A stretch of 53,964 nucleotides of DNA, taken from Pseudomonas fluorescens (GTDB lineage Bacteria; Pseudomonadota; Gammaproteobacteria; Pseudomonadales; Pseudomonadaceae). The translations under genes and the position numbers were made by a program. Positions 8,387 to 16,935 of this stretch are shown here, in pieces (position 1 is the stretch's first letter; each line of letters starts with the position of its first letter). The stretch is taken from NCBI RefSeq assembly GCF_001648775.1, contig NZ_LVEJ01000006.1:1-53964 (forward strand). Direction: 5' to 3'. The notes under the pieces are model-generated. The model saw only the letters and a list, made by a program, of their open reading frames with translations. It was not told the DNA's origin and did no database searches.

Positions 8387-8408
8387 GGTCGCACCGCGGT
8401 CCCTCTGA

Positions 8409-9200
8409 TCAGCTGAAGATTTTCTGGAAGAACGCTTTCATGTCCGCCCAGGATTTTTCATCCGCAGCCTTGTTGTACCCGATGTCCGGGCCACCGTGCT
8501 CGCCATGGCTCAGGCGATCGGCATCGGGGTTGGTGAAGCCATGCTTGGCGCCATCCAGACTGACAAATTTGTAGTCAGCCCCGGCCTTGTCCATTTCTGC
8601 CTTGAACGCGGTGACATTGTCCGCGGTGACCATGCTGTCCAGCGCGCCGTGCTCGACCAGAATCTTCGCCTTGACGCTGCCGGGCGTCGCCGGGGTTTTG
8701 GTTGCCAGCGCGCCGTGGAAACTCACCACGCCTGCCAGTGGTTCACCTTGCCGCGCCGCGTTGAGCACCACGCCCCCGCCAAAGCAGTAGCCGATGGCGG
8801 CGAGTTTGTTCGCGTCAGTTTGTGGTTGCTGCTTGAGCAAATTCAGCCCCGCCTCAAAGCGTTTGCTGGAGGCTGCCGCGTCCGCCGTCGCCGCCTGCAT
8901 GAACGCCATCGCATCTTTCGGGTGTTCGGTGTTCTTGCCTTCGCCATACATATCAATCGCCAGCGCGCTGTAGCCGAGACCGGCAAGATCGCGGGCGCGG
9001 CGTTTGGCGTAATCGTTCAGCCCCCACCACTCATGCACGACGACGACGCCCGGGCGCTTGCCTTTAATGGCGTCGTCGTAGGCGTAATAACCGATGAGCT
9101 GGGTGCCATCGGCGCTTTTATAGGGGATTTCCTCTGTCTTGATCGCAGCCTGAGTGAGGCTGCTGACAGCCAGCAACGTGAGGGCGAGGAACAGGCGCAT
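8409..9200 (-). CDS. Exported dienelactone hydrolase family protein
   Basis: This is an alpha/beta hydrolase of 263 residues with a cleavable signal peptide (MRLFLALTLLAVSSLTQA, about 1-19), so it should act in the periplasm. The dienelactone hydrolase triad is visible: Cys139 in the GYCFGG elbow, Asp188 in GALDSM and His220 in AKHGF. The VVHEWWG segment forms the oxyanion side. Family members hydrolyse cyclic or ester substrates. Natural substrates of the exported pseudomonad forms are not established, and no catabolic genes lie beside it. The start at 9200 has AAGGAG nine bases upstream. It is divergent from oprH, so the two share the intergenic region with the PhoP half-site array. Confidence 0.9.
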   Translation of the reverse strand: MRLFLALTLLAVSSLTQAAIKTEEIPYKSADGTQLIGYYAYDDAIKGKRPGVVVVHEWWGLNDYAKRRARDLAGLGYSALAIDMYGEGKNTEHPKDAMAFMQAATADAAASSKRFEAGLNLLKQQPQTDANKLAAIGYCFGGGVVLNAARQGEPLAGVVSFHGALATKTPATPGSVKAKILVEHGALDSMVTADNVTAFKAEMDKAGADYKFVSLDGAKHGFTNPDADRLSHGEHGGPDIGYNKAADEKSWADMKAFFQKIFS

Positions 9201-9246
9201 GGTCGGGTCTCCTTATCGAAAGTGGTCAAAACAGCCTAGTCGATTT

Positions 9247-9301
9247 GATTCAGGTCAGGTTCAGAGACGGTTCAGGGTCGGTACAGGGGCGGGTCAGTAA
9301 C
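9247..9301 (+). promoter_or_regulatory. oprH: PhoP box array upstream of oprH
   Basis: Two perfect GGTTCAG half-sites (9258 and 9269) are spaced as in the pseudomonad PhoP box, a direct repeat of GTTCAG with 11-bp periodicity. Three weaker half-sites keep exactly the same phase: GATTCA at 9247, GGTACA at 9280 and GGGTCA at 9291. In total there are five units of 11 bp. PhoP phosphorylated by PhoQ in low magnesium activates oprH-phoP-phoQ, so this is the expected autoregulatory site. Confidence 0.85.
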
Positions 9302-9343
9302 CTTGCGCCATACCCAAACAGCACTGTGAAAGAGGAAATACCC

Positions 9344-9949
9344 ATGACTCGTTTTAACCAACTGTTGCTGGCATTTACCCTGTTAGGCTCCAGCATCGCG
9401 GCCAACGCCGACGACACCAGCAACTTTGCCGGCCTGACTTTCGGCCAGACCAGTGACAAGATCGACAAGTCCCACGCCCTGAACAACAACCTCGATCACC
9501 CGAACGCCACTGGCGCGATTGACGGCAACAACACCTACGGCGTACGCCTCGGTCAGCAAAACAGCCAGGGTCGCTACTACGCCACCTACGACAACGTGTC
9601 CGGTTCGCACAATGGCATTAAACTGCGTCAGGAAAACCTGCTGGGCAGCTACGATCTGTTCTACCCGGTGGGCGGCAGCACCAAATTGTTCGGCGGTGCC
9701 ACGGCCGGTCTGACCAAGCTGACCCAGGATTCGCCAGGCTACAGCCGCGACAGTGACATCGGTTACGCCGTCGGCGGCCAGGTCGGTGTGTTGCAGCAAG
9801 TCACCCAGAACACTTCGGTGGAACTCGGTTACCGTTACCTGATGAGCAACGCCAGCACCGAAATGAAAGAGAGCGGTGGCAGCAAGCAGGGCTCGCTGGA
9901 TTTGAACAGCAGCGCCCAGACTTACCTGTCGGCTAACTACAATTTCTAA
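9344..9949 (+). CDS. oprH: Outer-membrane protein OprH
   Basis: OprH is a small eight-stranded outer-membrane barrel that binds lipopolysaccharide and stabilises the outer membrane when magnesium is scarce. The 201-residue protein (the P. aeruginosa protein is about 200) starts with a signal peptide ending near residue 22 (SIAANA). Alternating polar/hydrophobic strands follow, and it ends in the aromatic terminus YNF recognised by the Bam machinery. The ATG at 9344 has GAGGAA just upstream. It lies immediately before phoP and phoQ, downstream of a PhoP box array. A REPIN separates it from phoP, unlike the tight phoP-phoQ junction. Confidence 0.92.
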   Translation: MTRFNQLLLAFTLLGSSIAANADDTSNFAGLTFGQTSDKIDKSHALNNNLDHPNATGAIDGNNTYGVRLGQQNSQGRYYATYDNVSGSHNGIKLRQENLLGSYDLFYPVGGSTKLFGGATAGLTKLTQDSPGYSRDSDIGYAVGGQVGVLQQVTQNTSVELGYRYLMSNASTEMKESGGSKQGSLDLNSSAQTYLSANYNF

Positions 9950-9972
9950 GGAGCGAGTCGCCCTGGAATCCT

Positions 9973-10060
9973 GTGGGAGCGAGCTTGCTCGCGAAAGCGA
10001 TGTTTCATTCAACATCATCGTTGACTGGATAATCGCCTTCGCGAGCAAGCTCGCTCCCAC
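9973..10060. repeat. REPIN 3, between oprH and phoP
   Basis: Direct arm 9973-9995 and inverted arm 10038-10060, with TT or AA as the central variable bases. It sits inside the oprH-phoP-phoQ transcription unit. A folded REPIN in the mRNA could protect the oprH message from decay or reduce read-through into phoP. Confidence 0.9.
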
Positions 10061-10098
10061 AGGGGGTTGTGGAGATTTCAAGTGATTAGGAGAAGGTC

Positions 10099-10776
10099 AT
10101 GAAACTGTTGGTCGTCGAAGATGAAGCGCTGTTGCGCCATCACCTGCAAACCCGCCTCACGGAGAGCGGTCACGTGGTCGAGTCCGTGGCCAATGCCGAA
10201 GAGGCGCTGTACCAGACCGGACAGTTCAACTTTGATTTGGCGGTGATCGATCTCGGCCTGCCGGGCATGGGCGGGCTCGACCTGATCCGCCAGTTGCGCT
10301 CGGGCGGCAAGACCTTCCCGATCCTGATCCTCACCGCGCGCGGCAACTGGCAGGACAAGGTCGAAGGCCTCGCCGCCGGTGCCGACGATTACGTGGTCAA
10401 GCCGTTCCAGTTCGAAGAGCTCGACGCGCGCCTGAATGCCTTGCTGCGCCGCTCCAGCGGTTTCACCCAGTCGACCATCGTCGCCGGCCCGCTGCTGCTC
10501 GACCTCAATCGCAAACAGGCGACCCTCGACGAACAACCGTTGGCGCTGACCGCCTACGAGTACCGCATCCTCGAATACCTCATGCGCCACCATCAGCAAG
10601 TGGTGCCCAAGGATCGCTTGATGGAACAGCTCTACCCGGACGACGACGAGCGCGATCCGAATGTCATTGAAGTGCTGGTCGGTCGCCTGCGCCGCAAACT
10701 CGAAGGCCCGGCCGGGTTCAAACCGATCGACACCGTGCGTGGCCTCGGTTACCTGTTCAACGAGCGCTGCACTTGA
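10099..10776 (+). CDS. phoP: Response regulator PhoP
   Basis: PhoP is an OmpR-family regulator of the low-magnesium and cationic peptide response, controlling LPS modification and oprH. The 225 residues match the P. aeruginosa length. The receiver has acidic residues in VVEDEA (about 5-10), phosphoacceptor Asp51 in VIDLGLPG and Lys101 in DDYVVKPF. The winged helix ends with DTVRGLGYLF. AGGAG lies seven bases before the ATG. The stop overlaps the start of phoQ by four bases. Control is probably by its own product through the half-site array upstream of oprH. Confidence 0.96.
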   Translation: MKLLVVEDEALLRHHLQTRLTESGHVVESVANAEEALYQTGQFNFDLAVIDLGLPGMGGLDLIRQLRSGGKTFPILILTARGNWQDKVEGLAAGADDYVVKPFQFEELDARLNALLRRSSGFTQSTIVAGPLLLDLNRKQATLDEQPLALTAYEYRILEYLMRHHQQVVPKDRLMEQLYPDDDERDPNVIEVLVGRLRRKLEGPAGFKPIDTVRGLGYLFNERCT

Positions 10777-12119
10777 TTCGTTCGCTTCGTGTTCGTCTGA
10801 TGCTCGCCGCCACCACGTTGGCGGTGTTGTTCATGCTTGCCTTGCTGCCGGCGATGCAAGGCGCGTTCAGTCTCGCCTTGCAAGACTCGATCGAGCAGCG
10901 GCTGGCTTCCGACGTGACCACGCTGATCTCTGCCGCGCGCATCGAAAACGGTCGGCTGGTGATGCCCAATCAGTTGCCGGATGAGCGTTTCAACCTCACC
11001 GACTTCCGCTTGCTCGGCTACATCTACGACCGCGAAGGGCACCTGGTGTGGCGTTCGAAAGCCACCCAGGAAGAACAGATCAACTACAAACCGCGCTATG
11101 ACGGCCTCGGCAACGAGTTCGCGCGGATCCGCGAAGCCAACGGTCAGGAATTCTTCGTCTACGACGTCGAAGTCAAACTGCTCGGCGGCAAGAGCGCGGC
11201 GTTCAGCATCGTTGCCCTGCAACCGGTGCGCGAATACGAAACCACCCTTGAAGGCCTGCGCGAGAATCTCTATCTGGGCTTCGGCGCGGCATTGCTCGTG
11301 TTGCTGGCGTTGTTGTGGATCGGCCTGACCTGGGGCCTGAAAGCCCTGCGCCAACTCAGTCAGGAGCTCGACCAGATCGAAGGCGGCACCCGCGAAAGTC
11401 TCACCGAACAACACCCGCGCGAATTGCTGCGCCTGACCGGCTCGCTCAACCGTTTGCTGCACAGCGAACGGCAACAGCGCAGCCGTTATCGCGATTCTCT
11501 CGATGACCTCGCCCACAGCCTGAAAACCCCGTTGGCGGTGTTGCAAGGCGTCAGTGAAGACATGGCCCAACGCCCCGAAGAACGCGATCAAGCCTGGGTG
11601 CTGCAAAGCCAGATCGAACGCATGAGCCAGCAGATCAGCTATCAACTGCAACGCGCGAGCTTGCGCAAAAGCGGTCTGGTGCGCCATCAGGTGCGGCTGC
11701 AACCGGTGCTGAAAAGCCTCTGCGACACCCTCGACAAGGTCTACCGCGACAAGCGTGTGCGCGTGGCCTTTGATCTGCCCGAGCATTGTTACGTGCCGAT
11801 CGAGCAGGGCGCGTTGCTGGAGATGATGGGCAACCTGCTGGAAAACGCTTATCGCCTGTGCCTGGGCGAAGTGCGCATCAGCGTGCGCGAGACCCTGGCC
11901 GGAATTGAACTGTGCGTCGAAGATGACGGCCCGGGCGTACCGCCGGATCAGCGTGCGCGGATTCTCGAGCGTGGCGAACGGCTGGATGCCCAACATCCGG
12001 GGCAGGGCATCGGGTTGGCGGTGGTCAAGGACATCATCGAAAGCTACAACGCGAAATTGGCGCTGGGTGATTCGCCGATGGGTGGGGCGGCGTTCAGGAT
12101 TCATTTTCCTGCGGTTTAG
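10773..12119 (+). CDS. phoQ: Sensor histidine kinase PhoQ
   Basis: PhoQ is the 448-residue inner-membrane sensor of divalent cations and antimicrobial peptides that phosphorylates PhoP. Helices at about 9-29 and 165-188 flank a periplasmic PAS-like domain of about 135 residues (FRLLGYIYDREGHLVW). A HAMP region, the phosphorylated His248 in DDLAHSLKTPL and an ATP-binding domain (NLLENAYRLC, EDDGPGVP, GQGIGLAVVKD) follow. The length equals that of P. aeruginosa PhoQ. Translation starts with TTG in a TTGA overlap with the phoP stop, so PhoQ output is probably kept low by a weak, coupled start. Confidence 0.95.
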   Translation: MIRSLRVRLMLAATTLAVLFMLALLPAMQGAFSLALQDSIEQRLASDVTTLISAARIENGRLVMPNQLPDERFNLTDFRLLGYIYDREGHLVWRSKATQEEQINYKPRYDGLGNEFARIREANGQEFFVYDVEVKLLGGKSAAFSIVALQPVREYETTLEGLRENLYLGFGAALLVLLALLWIGLTWGLKALRQLSQELDQIEGGTRESLTEQHPRELLRLTGSLNRLLHSERQQRSRYRDSLDDLAHSLKTPLAVLQGVSEDMAQRPEERDQAWVLQSQIERMSQQISYQLQRASLRKSGLVRHQVRLQPVLKSLCDTLDKVYRDKRVRVAFDLPEHCYVPIEQGALLEMMGNLLENAYRLCLGEVRISVRETLAGIELCVEDDGPGVPPDQRARILERGERLDAQHPGQGIGLAVVKDIIESYNAKLALGDSPMGGAAFRIHFPAV

Positions 12120-12139
12120 TGGGCGGCAATGGTGGCCCC

Positions 12140-12272
12140 TTCGCGAGCAGGCTCGCTCCCACCTGTGTTGGCGGTGTTCATACCAACTGGGGGAGCCCGC
12201 TTGCTGGCGATGATGAATCTTCGCTCGCACATTTGAAAACCGATCCCCTGTGGGAGCGAGTCTGCTCGCGAA
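12140..12272. repeat. REP cluster 4 (three elements)
   Basis: An inverted arm (12140-12162) and a direct arm (12250-12272) enclose a degenerate third REP (about 12188-12210, GGGAGCCCGCTTGCTGGCGA). This fills most of the 306-bp gap after phoQ; I see no gene in the rest. The last 40 bases carry the ribosome site of the next gene. Confidence 0.8.
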
Positions 12273-12425
12273 AGGGCCCGTCCAGCCAACCCATCTTGCG
12301 GGCTTGCCGTCCGTCGGAAAATGCCGCTGACCTGTTAGTTCTTACAGTAGCCAGCGAAACCGCTACGGTGTCTGATTCTTGCTATCCGTCGCATAGCGCG
12401 ACTTGTTCAGCAAGGAGCACGTGCG

Positions 12426-14057
12426 ATGACTAGCGATCAGCCAGAAACCGGCTTATTGATCAATTTTCCTCTTAAGTTTGCTGGGGCCACCCCGGACGTT
12501 ATCGTCAATCCAGCGCCGCCCGCTGGCGTGCCGGTCGAAGGGCTGCCGCAGGCCAGTTTTAGAGAGGTGGTAGGACTCGACGGTAACCGTGATGGCGCGG
12601 CGCGGGCGGTGGTCGACCCGCCCACGGGCGGTGAGTATACGGCTATCGCGCTCTACATGAAGGGGCCCCGCGATAGTGCGCGGCAATTCATCGATCGTAA
12701 GGATGTGTCGCCCGACGAGCAGAATGATCGAACGTATTTCGAGGTCTACCAGTCACTGCTCGGCGACGGCGTGCACGTCTTTACTTACGACGTGGAACGC
12801 GCCAGTGGCAACAGCGGCCCATCAACGGAATCATGGGCGCTCTATCACCGCGACCTGCCCGGCGGCAATGACGTGCCGGGTACTGGCCCCCACCCCAACC
12901 TTGCCATCAGCCTGCCTGCAGAGTTGGGCGAGCCACCCCGCATCGGTAAGGAAGAAATGGACGCAGGCGTTCCGTGCACGCTGTCCTACATCTTTCGGCG
13001 GGCATACGACCAAGTCACGCTGGAACTCAATCGCTATCGCTTTTACTTCACCGTCCAGCCCGAGCAGGTCGGCAAACCGTACGTGATCACTATTACCCGG
13101 GAAATGTTTGAACTGGCTGGCAACAGCCCTCGGTTTGCGATTTCCTACACGGTGGTCGATCAGCTCAATAACCCGACGGATAAACGACGCTGGTCGAAGG
13201 TGATCGAGGCTGATGTCGATACCGAACGTGTAACGCTGGAACCGGCAGTCCTCAGGGAAATCCCTACCGAGAACAATGACGACTCAAGCATTGTCGATCT
13301 GACGAAGATGAAAGGCGGTCCGTTATGGGCATTGATCCATCTGGTCGACAGGGTCTGGAGAGCCGGGGATGAAATCCATTTGAAGTTCACCGCCATGTTC
13401 GGGGGCAGCGAAGTTGCTACCCATGCAGCAACAATGCCGATCACGCAGGTTCCCGGGCAGTTCTCATGGGAGATCCCTAACAACAAAGTCATTGCCGACA
13501 GCCGTGTCGAAGTTGTTTATGAGCAAGTCAGAGGGGGCGCTGTGATCGGTACTTCGAAGGCTGCCACCGCGCAGGTGGTAGGCGAGGTTGTTCCTATTCT
13601 TTCTGAAGACTTCGAAGCCTATCCAGATGGGACGATCTTTCCTGCTGGAGAACGCACAGAACTGCCGAGCATGTACGTGACCGTTTCGCCAGGAGTACTT
13701 TTCCCTGCCAGGATAACATCGGGTAGCGCTCATACACCCGGAATAAATGATGGTAAATCGCTCTACGCAATACATGGCAGCATTGGTACTACACGGTTGG
13801 ACTTCAAAGCCACCTACTCTGCAATTCGATTTGGAGCTGTAATGGCCGGTTGGGACCAATCTCAATTTATTTATAGAACATATGATGCTCAGGAGAATTT
13901 GCTTGAAGAAAAGATTTTTGTTAATCAAGGAATTGTAGGGATTCAACAGACCTTGATTTTTTCTAAACCAGGTATTGTTCGGCTTGATCTTCGCCATGAT
14001 TCAGCGCAGGGGATGCCAGCCAATCTGGTTGTCGATAAGTTCGTGTTCACGCCATAG
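12426..14057 (+). CDS. Unrecognised all-beta protein with Ig-like domains
   Basis: I cannot name this 543-residue protein. AAGGAG lies eight bases before the ATG. There is no signal peptide or membrane segment. Residues about 60-390 look like two or three Ig-like beta-sandwich units; one runs from VTLEPAVLREIPTENNDD through GGPLWALIHLVD to the strand rich in VEVVYEQV. From about residue 398 (SEDFEAYPDGTIFPAGERT) to the end, the pattern resembles a carbohydrate-binding or LamG-like sandwich. The last 300 bases are clearly AT-rich compared with everything around, suggesting acquired or recombined sequence. Similar large proteins occur in fluorescent pseudomonads without known function. The gene sits between phoQ and the dctA block, where I recall a different gene in P. 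aeruginosa. Confidence 0.75.
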   Translation: MTSDQPETGLLINFPLKFAGATPDVIVNPAPPAGVPVEGLPQASFREVVGLDGNRDGAARAVVDPPTGGEYTAIALYMKGPRDSARQFIDRKDVSPDEQNDRTYFEVYQSLLGDGVHVFTYDVERASGNSGPSTESWALYHRDLPGGNDVPGTGPHPNLAISLPAELGEPPRIGKEEMDAGVPCTLSYIFRRAYDQVTLELNRYRFYFTVQPEQVGKPYVITITREMFELAGNSPRFAISYTVVDQLNNPTDKRRWSKVIEADVDTERVTLEPAVLREIPTENNDDSSIVDLTKMKGGPLWALIHLVDRVWRAGDEIHLKFTAMFGGSEVATHAATMPITQVPGQFSWEIPNNKVIADSRVEVVYEQVRGGAVIGTSKAATAQVVGEVVPILSEDFEAYPDGTIFPAGERTELPSMYVTVSPGVLFPARITSGSAHTPGINDGKSLYAIHGSIGTTRLDFKATYSAIRFGAVMAGWDQSQFIYRTYDAQENLLEEKIFVNQGIVGIQQTLIFSKPGIVRLDLRHDSAQGMPANLVVDKFVFTP

Positions 14058-14106
14058 AAATCGAATAACAGTTTAAAGGATCGCTCCTCCCGGACCGCGT
14101 TTGCCG

Positions 14107-15105
14107 TTAATGCTCCTGCGCGCGATAAGCCCCCGGCGTCAGCCCCGTCCACTTCTTGAACGCCCGATGAAACGCCGACGGCTCGGAAAATCCGAGTTGC
14201 TCGGCAATCTGCTGCAACGACAGATCCGCCCGCCCCAGATGATAGATGGCGATATCCCGCCGCAACTGATCCTTCAGTTCCTGAAAACTCGTGCCTTCTT
14301 CGCGCAAATGCCGGCGTAGCGTCTGCGGGCTGATGTGCAAATGCGCCGCGACCGCTTCCAGATCCGGCCAGTTCGCGCTGTCGCGGCTGAGCAAGCGGCG
14401 CAGGCGACTGCTCAGGCTGTCGCCGTCGTCGGGGCGGGAGAGCAGGTCGGCGGGGGAGCGTTCGAGGAAGTGTTTGAGCGTGCGTTCATCCTGCAACAGC
14501 GGCATAGACAGATAGCGGCTGTGGAATAAAAGGCTGCTTTGCTCGGTGCCGAAGCTCAGCGGGCAGGGGAACAGCAGGTCATATTCGGCGCCGTGTTCGG
14601 GGCGTGGATAACTGAAGGTCGCTTGTTCGAGGCGAATCCGCTGGCCGATCAGCCAACTGCCGAGGCGATGCCAGATCACCAGCAGGCTCTCGGTGAGAAA
14701 GTGATCCGGATCCCATAATGGCGAATCATCAAGGCTCAAACGCACCCATTCGTCTTCGCGCGTCAGGGTCAGGCGCGGGGCTTGCGGGAATAGGCTATAA
14801 AACAATAAACCGCGTTGCAGTGCCTTCTCCAGATTGCGGCAGTGGATCGAGGCATGGCACATCATCGCGAAGCTGCCGGGCTTGCTCGGGGCGTTACCGA
14901 AACCGAGGTATTCGTCGTCCAGCGCCAGCCACAGGCTCTGGATCAACTGCGTGAATTGCTCCGGGGCGATGCGTGCGCGCGGCTCATCGAGCAATTCCGG
15001 GCTGATGCCCAGTTGCAGCAGCAGGCCCGAGTAATCGAAGCCCCGTCGGCGGGCGCCACCGAGGGCGGCACGGGCGAAATGACTGGCAATGGTGCGTTCG
15101 CGCAT
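14107..15105 (-). CDS. AraC-family transcriptional regulator
   Basis: This is a 332-residue regulator. The N-terminal part (about 15-200; LLLQLGISPELLDEPRARI, then FLTESLLVIW) is the arabinose-binding-like effector domain of the OruR/ArgR/FadR-like subgroup. The C-terminus (about 230-330) holds two helix-turn-helix motifs: VAAHLHISPQTLRRHLREE, and LQQIAEQLGFSEPSAFHRAF ending with KKWTGLTPGAYR. The ATG at 15105 is chosen; an ATG 13 codons upstream is possible. It is divergent from dctA and matches the PA1182-PA1183 arrangement as I remember it. Whether it controls dctA or another locus is open; dctA itself has sigma-54 signals usually served by DctD. Confidence 0.88.
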   Translation of the reverse strand: MRERTIASHFARAALGGARRRGFDYSGLLLQLGISPELLDEPRARIAPEQFTQLIQSLWLALDDEYLGFGNAPSKPGSFAMMCHASIHCRNLEKALQRGLLFYSLFPQAPRLTLTREDEWVRLSLDDSPLWDPDHFLTESLLVIWHRLGSWLIGQRIRLEQATFSYPRPEHGAEYDLLFPCPLSFGTEQSSLLFHSRYLSMPLLQDERTLKHFLERSPADLLSRPDDGDSLSSRLRRLLSRDSANWPDLEAVAAHLHISPQTLRRHLREEGTSFQELKDQLRRDIAIYHLGRADLSLQQIAEQLGFSEPSAFHRAFKKWTGLTPGAYRAQEH

Positions 15106-15162
15106 AAGCGGCAAATCCTTCCTCTGGTGCCGGATGGTAGTCATCGGTGGTGCGAGCAACAA

Positions 15163-15176
15163 GGCGGATTTCCGCC
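15163..15176. promoter_or_regulatory. dctA: Distal palindrome upstream of dctA (candidate enhancer site 1)
   Basis: GGCGGATTTCCGCC, a near-perfect palindrome centred about 154 bp before the predicted dctA start point. It is the reverse complement of the second site. Confidence 0.65.
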
Positions 15177-15203
15177 AAATTGTAGGACGAGAAGCGGCGA
15201 GTT

Positions 15204-15217
15204 GGCGGAAATCCGCC
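15204..15217. promoter_or_regulatory. dctA: Proximal palindrome upstream of dctA (candidate enhancer site 2)
   Basis: GGCGGAAATCCGCC, centred 41 bp (four turns) from the first palindrome and about 113 bp before the start point. That is the right range for a tandem enhancer bound by a sigma-54 activator such as DctD. An AraC operator is the alternative. Confidence 0.65.
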
Positions 15218-15297
15218 ACACTCAAGTCACCGGACGGTGACACTGAACAGGCCTGTAGCCCCTGATATCAAAAGGCTTGCAGCAAAATGCACCAAAG

Positions 15298-15312
15298 TGG
15301 CACGACGTTTGC
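15298..15312 (+). promoter_or_regulatory. dctA: Sigma-54 promoter of dctA
   Basis: TGGCACG, four bases, then TTGC: an exact match to the -24/-12 consensus with GG (15299-15300) and GC (15311-15312) ten bases apart. An imperfect IHF-like sequence (TATCAA at 15266) lies between it and the palindromes. Confidence 0.9.
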
Positions 15313-15456
15313 GATAAGAGCGACAGAAGCGTGCGTTGATCCTGTGCGGAAAACGCCGCTCCAACAACAAATCCCTCCAGTGCAGGAGGGTTCGCAATTC
15401 AGGTTTCGCGGTCAACAGATGGATGTTGCCACGCGAGACTCTTGAGGAAACTTGCA

Positions 15457-16791
15457 ATGACGACTCGTCAGCCACTGTACAAATCCCTGTATCTACAGGT
15501 GATCGTCGCAATCGTTATCGGTATCGCGCTCGGTCACTATTACCCGCAGTTCGGTGTGGCGGTAAAGCCGCTGGGTGACGGGTTCATCAAACTGATCAAA
15601 ATGATCATCGCCCCGATCATCTTCTGCACCGTGGTCAGCGGCATCGCCGGCATGCAGAACATGAAGTCGGTCGGCAAGACCGGCGGTTACGCACTCCTGT
15701 ACTTCGAAATCGTTTCGACCATCGCTTTGCTGGTCGGTCTGGTTGTGGTCAACGTTGTGCAACCGGGCGCCGGCATGCACATCGACGTCGCGACCCTTGA
15801 CGCTTCGAAAGTTGCTTCCTACGTGGCTGCTGGCGCTGACCAAAGTGTTGTCGGTTTCCTGCTCAACGTGATCCCGACCACCATCGTCGGCGCGTTCGCC
15901 ACCGGTGACATCCTGCAAGTGCTGATGTTCTCGGTGATCTTCGGTTTCGCCCTGCATCGCCTGGGCGCCTACGGCAAGCCGATCCTCGACTTCATCGATC
16001 GCTTCGCTCACGTGATGTTCAACATCATCAACATGATCATGAAGCTCGCGCCAATCGGTGCCTTCGGTGCCATGGCCTTCACCATCGGTGCCTACGGCGT
16101 GGGTTCGCTGGTGCAGCTGGGTCAACTGATGATCTGCTTCTACATCACCTGCCTGGCGTTCATCCTCATCGTCCTCGGCGCCATCGCGCGCATGCACGGT
16201 TTCAGCGTGCTGAAGATGATCCGTTACATCCGTGAAGAACTGCTGATCGTCCTCGGCACGTCCTCGTCGGAATCGGTACTGCCTCGCATGCTGATCAAGA
16301 TGGAGCGTCTGGGCGCGAAAAAATCGGTAGTGGGTCTGGTGATCCCGACCGGTTACTCGTTCAACCTCGACGGTACTGCGATCTACCTGACCATGGCTGC
16401 CGTGTTCATTGCTCAGGCCACTGACACGCACATGGACATCACGCACCAGATCACCCTGCTGGTGGTGTTGCTGCTGTCCTCCAAAGGCGCAGCCGGTGTG
16501 ACCGGTTCGGGCTTCATCGTGCTGGCCGCGACCCTGTCGGCGGTCGGTCACCTGCCGGTGGCCGGTCTGGCGCTGATCCTCGGTATCGACCGCTTCATGT
16601 CCGAAGCCCGCGCCCTGACCAACCTGGTCGGTAACGCTGTAGCGACCATCGTGGTTGCCAAGTGGGTGAAAGAGCTGGACACCGACGTGCTGGATGCCGA
16701 ACTGGCTTCGGGCGGTCGCGGTATCGCTGATACCCGTCCTGAAGATGACCTGGGTGTGGCTGAAGGCCCAACCCCGAGCAGCGTCAAGTAA
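15457..16791 (+). CDS. dctA: C4-dicarboxylate:cation symporter DctA
   Basis: DctA takes up succinate, fumarate and malate across the inner membrane, driven by protons or sodium. The 444-residue protein belongs to the glutamate/dicarboxylate symporter family. It has about eight membrane helices, the serine-rich loop TSSSES (near 263), [12 protein letters not shown] (near 298) and the [10 protein letters not shown] re-entrant loop (near 350). The ATG at 15457 has AGGA eight bases upstream; an upstream ATG at 15442 overlaps that site. Expression should depend on RpoN and a dicarboxylate-responsive activator, given the promoter and paired palindromes upstream. No dctB/dctD genes are in the window. 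Confidence 0.96.
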   Translation: MTTRQPLYKSLYLQVIVAIVIGIALGHYYPQFGVAVKPLGDGFIKLIKMIIAPIIFCTVVSGIAGMQNMKSVGKTGGYALLYFEIVSTIALLVGLVVVNVVQPGAGMHIDVATLDASKVASYVAAGADQSVVGFLLNVIPTTIVGAFATGDILQVLMFSVIFGFALHRLGAYGKPILDFIDRFAHVMFNIINMIMKLAPIGAFGAMAFTIGAYGVGSLVQLGQLMICFYITCLAFILIVLGAIARMHGFSVLKMIRYIREELLIVLGTSSSESVLPRMLIKMERLGAKKSVVGLVIPTGYSFNLDGTAIYLTMAAVFIAQATDTHMDITHQITLLVVLLLSSKGAAGVTGSGFIVLAATLSAVGHLPVAGLALILGIDRFMSEARALTNLVGNAVATIVVAKWVKELDTDVLDAELASGGRGIADTRPEDDLGVAEGPTPSSVK

Positions 16792-16808
16792 CACTCGTTG
16801 AATGAAAG

Positions 16809-16830
16809 AACCCGCTTCGGCGGGTTTTTT
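16809..16830 (+). terminator. Terminator of dctA
   Basis: AACCCGC, loop TTCG, GCGGGTT, then four more T; 17 bp after the dctA stop. Confidence 0.92.
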
Positions 16831-16935
16831 CTTGCCTGTGATTTGAGCGTAACGGTCACACCCGCTGACATTTGCGGTGATTGCTGTACGCGGCATCGCT
16901 GCCTAGGCTGAGTGCATCGCCCAAGGAGTTCGCCC

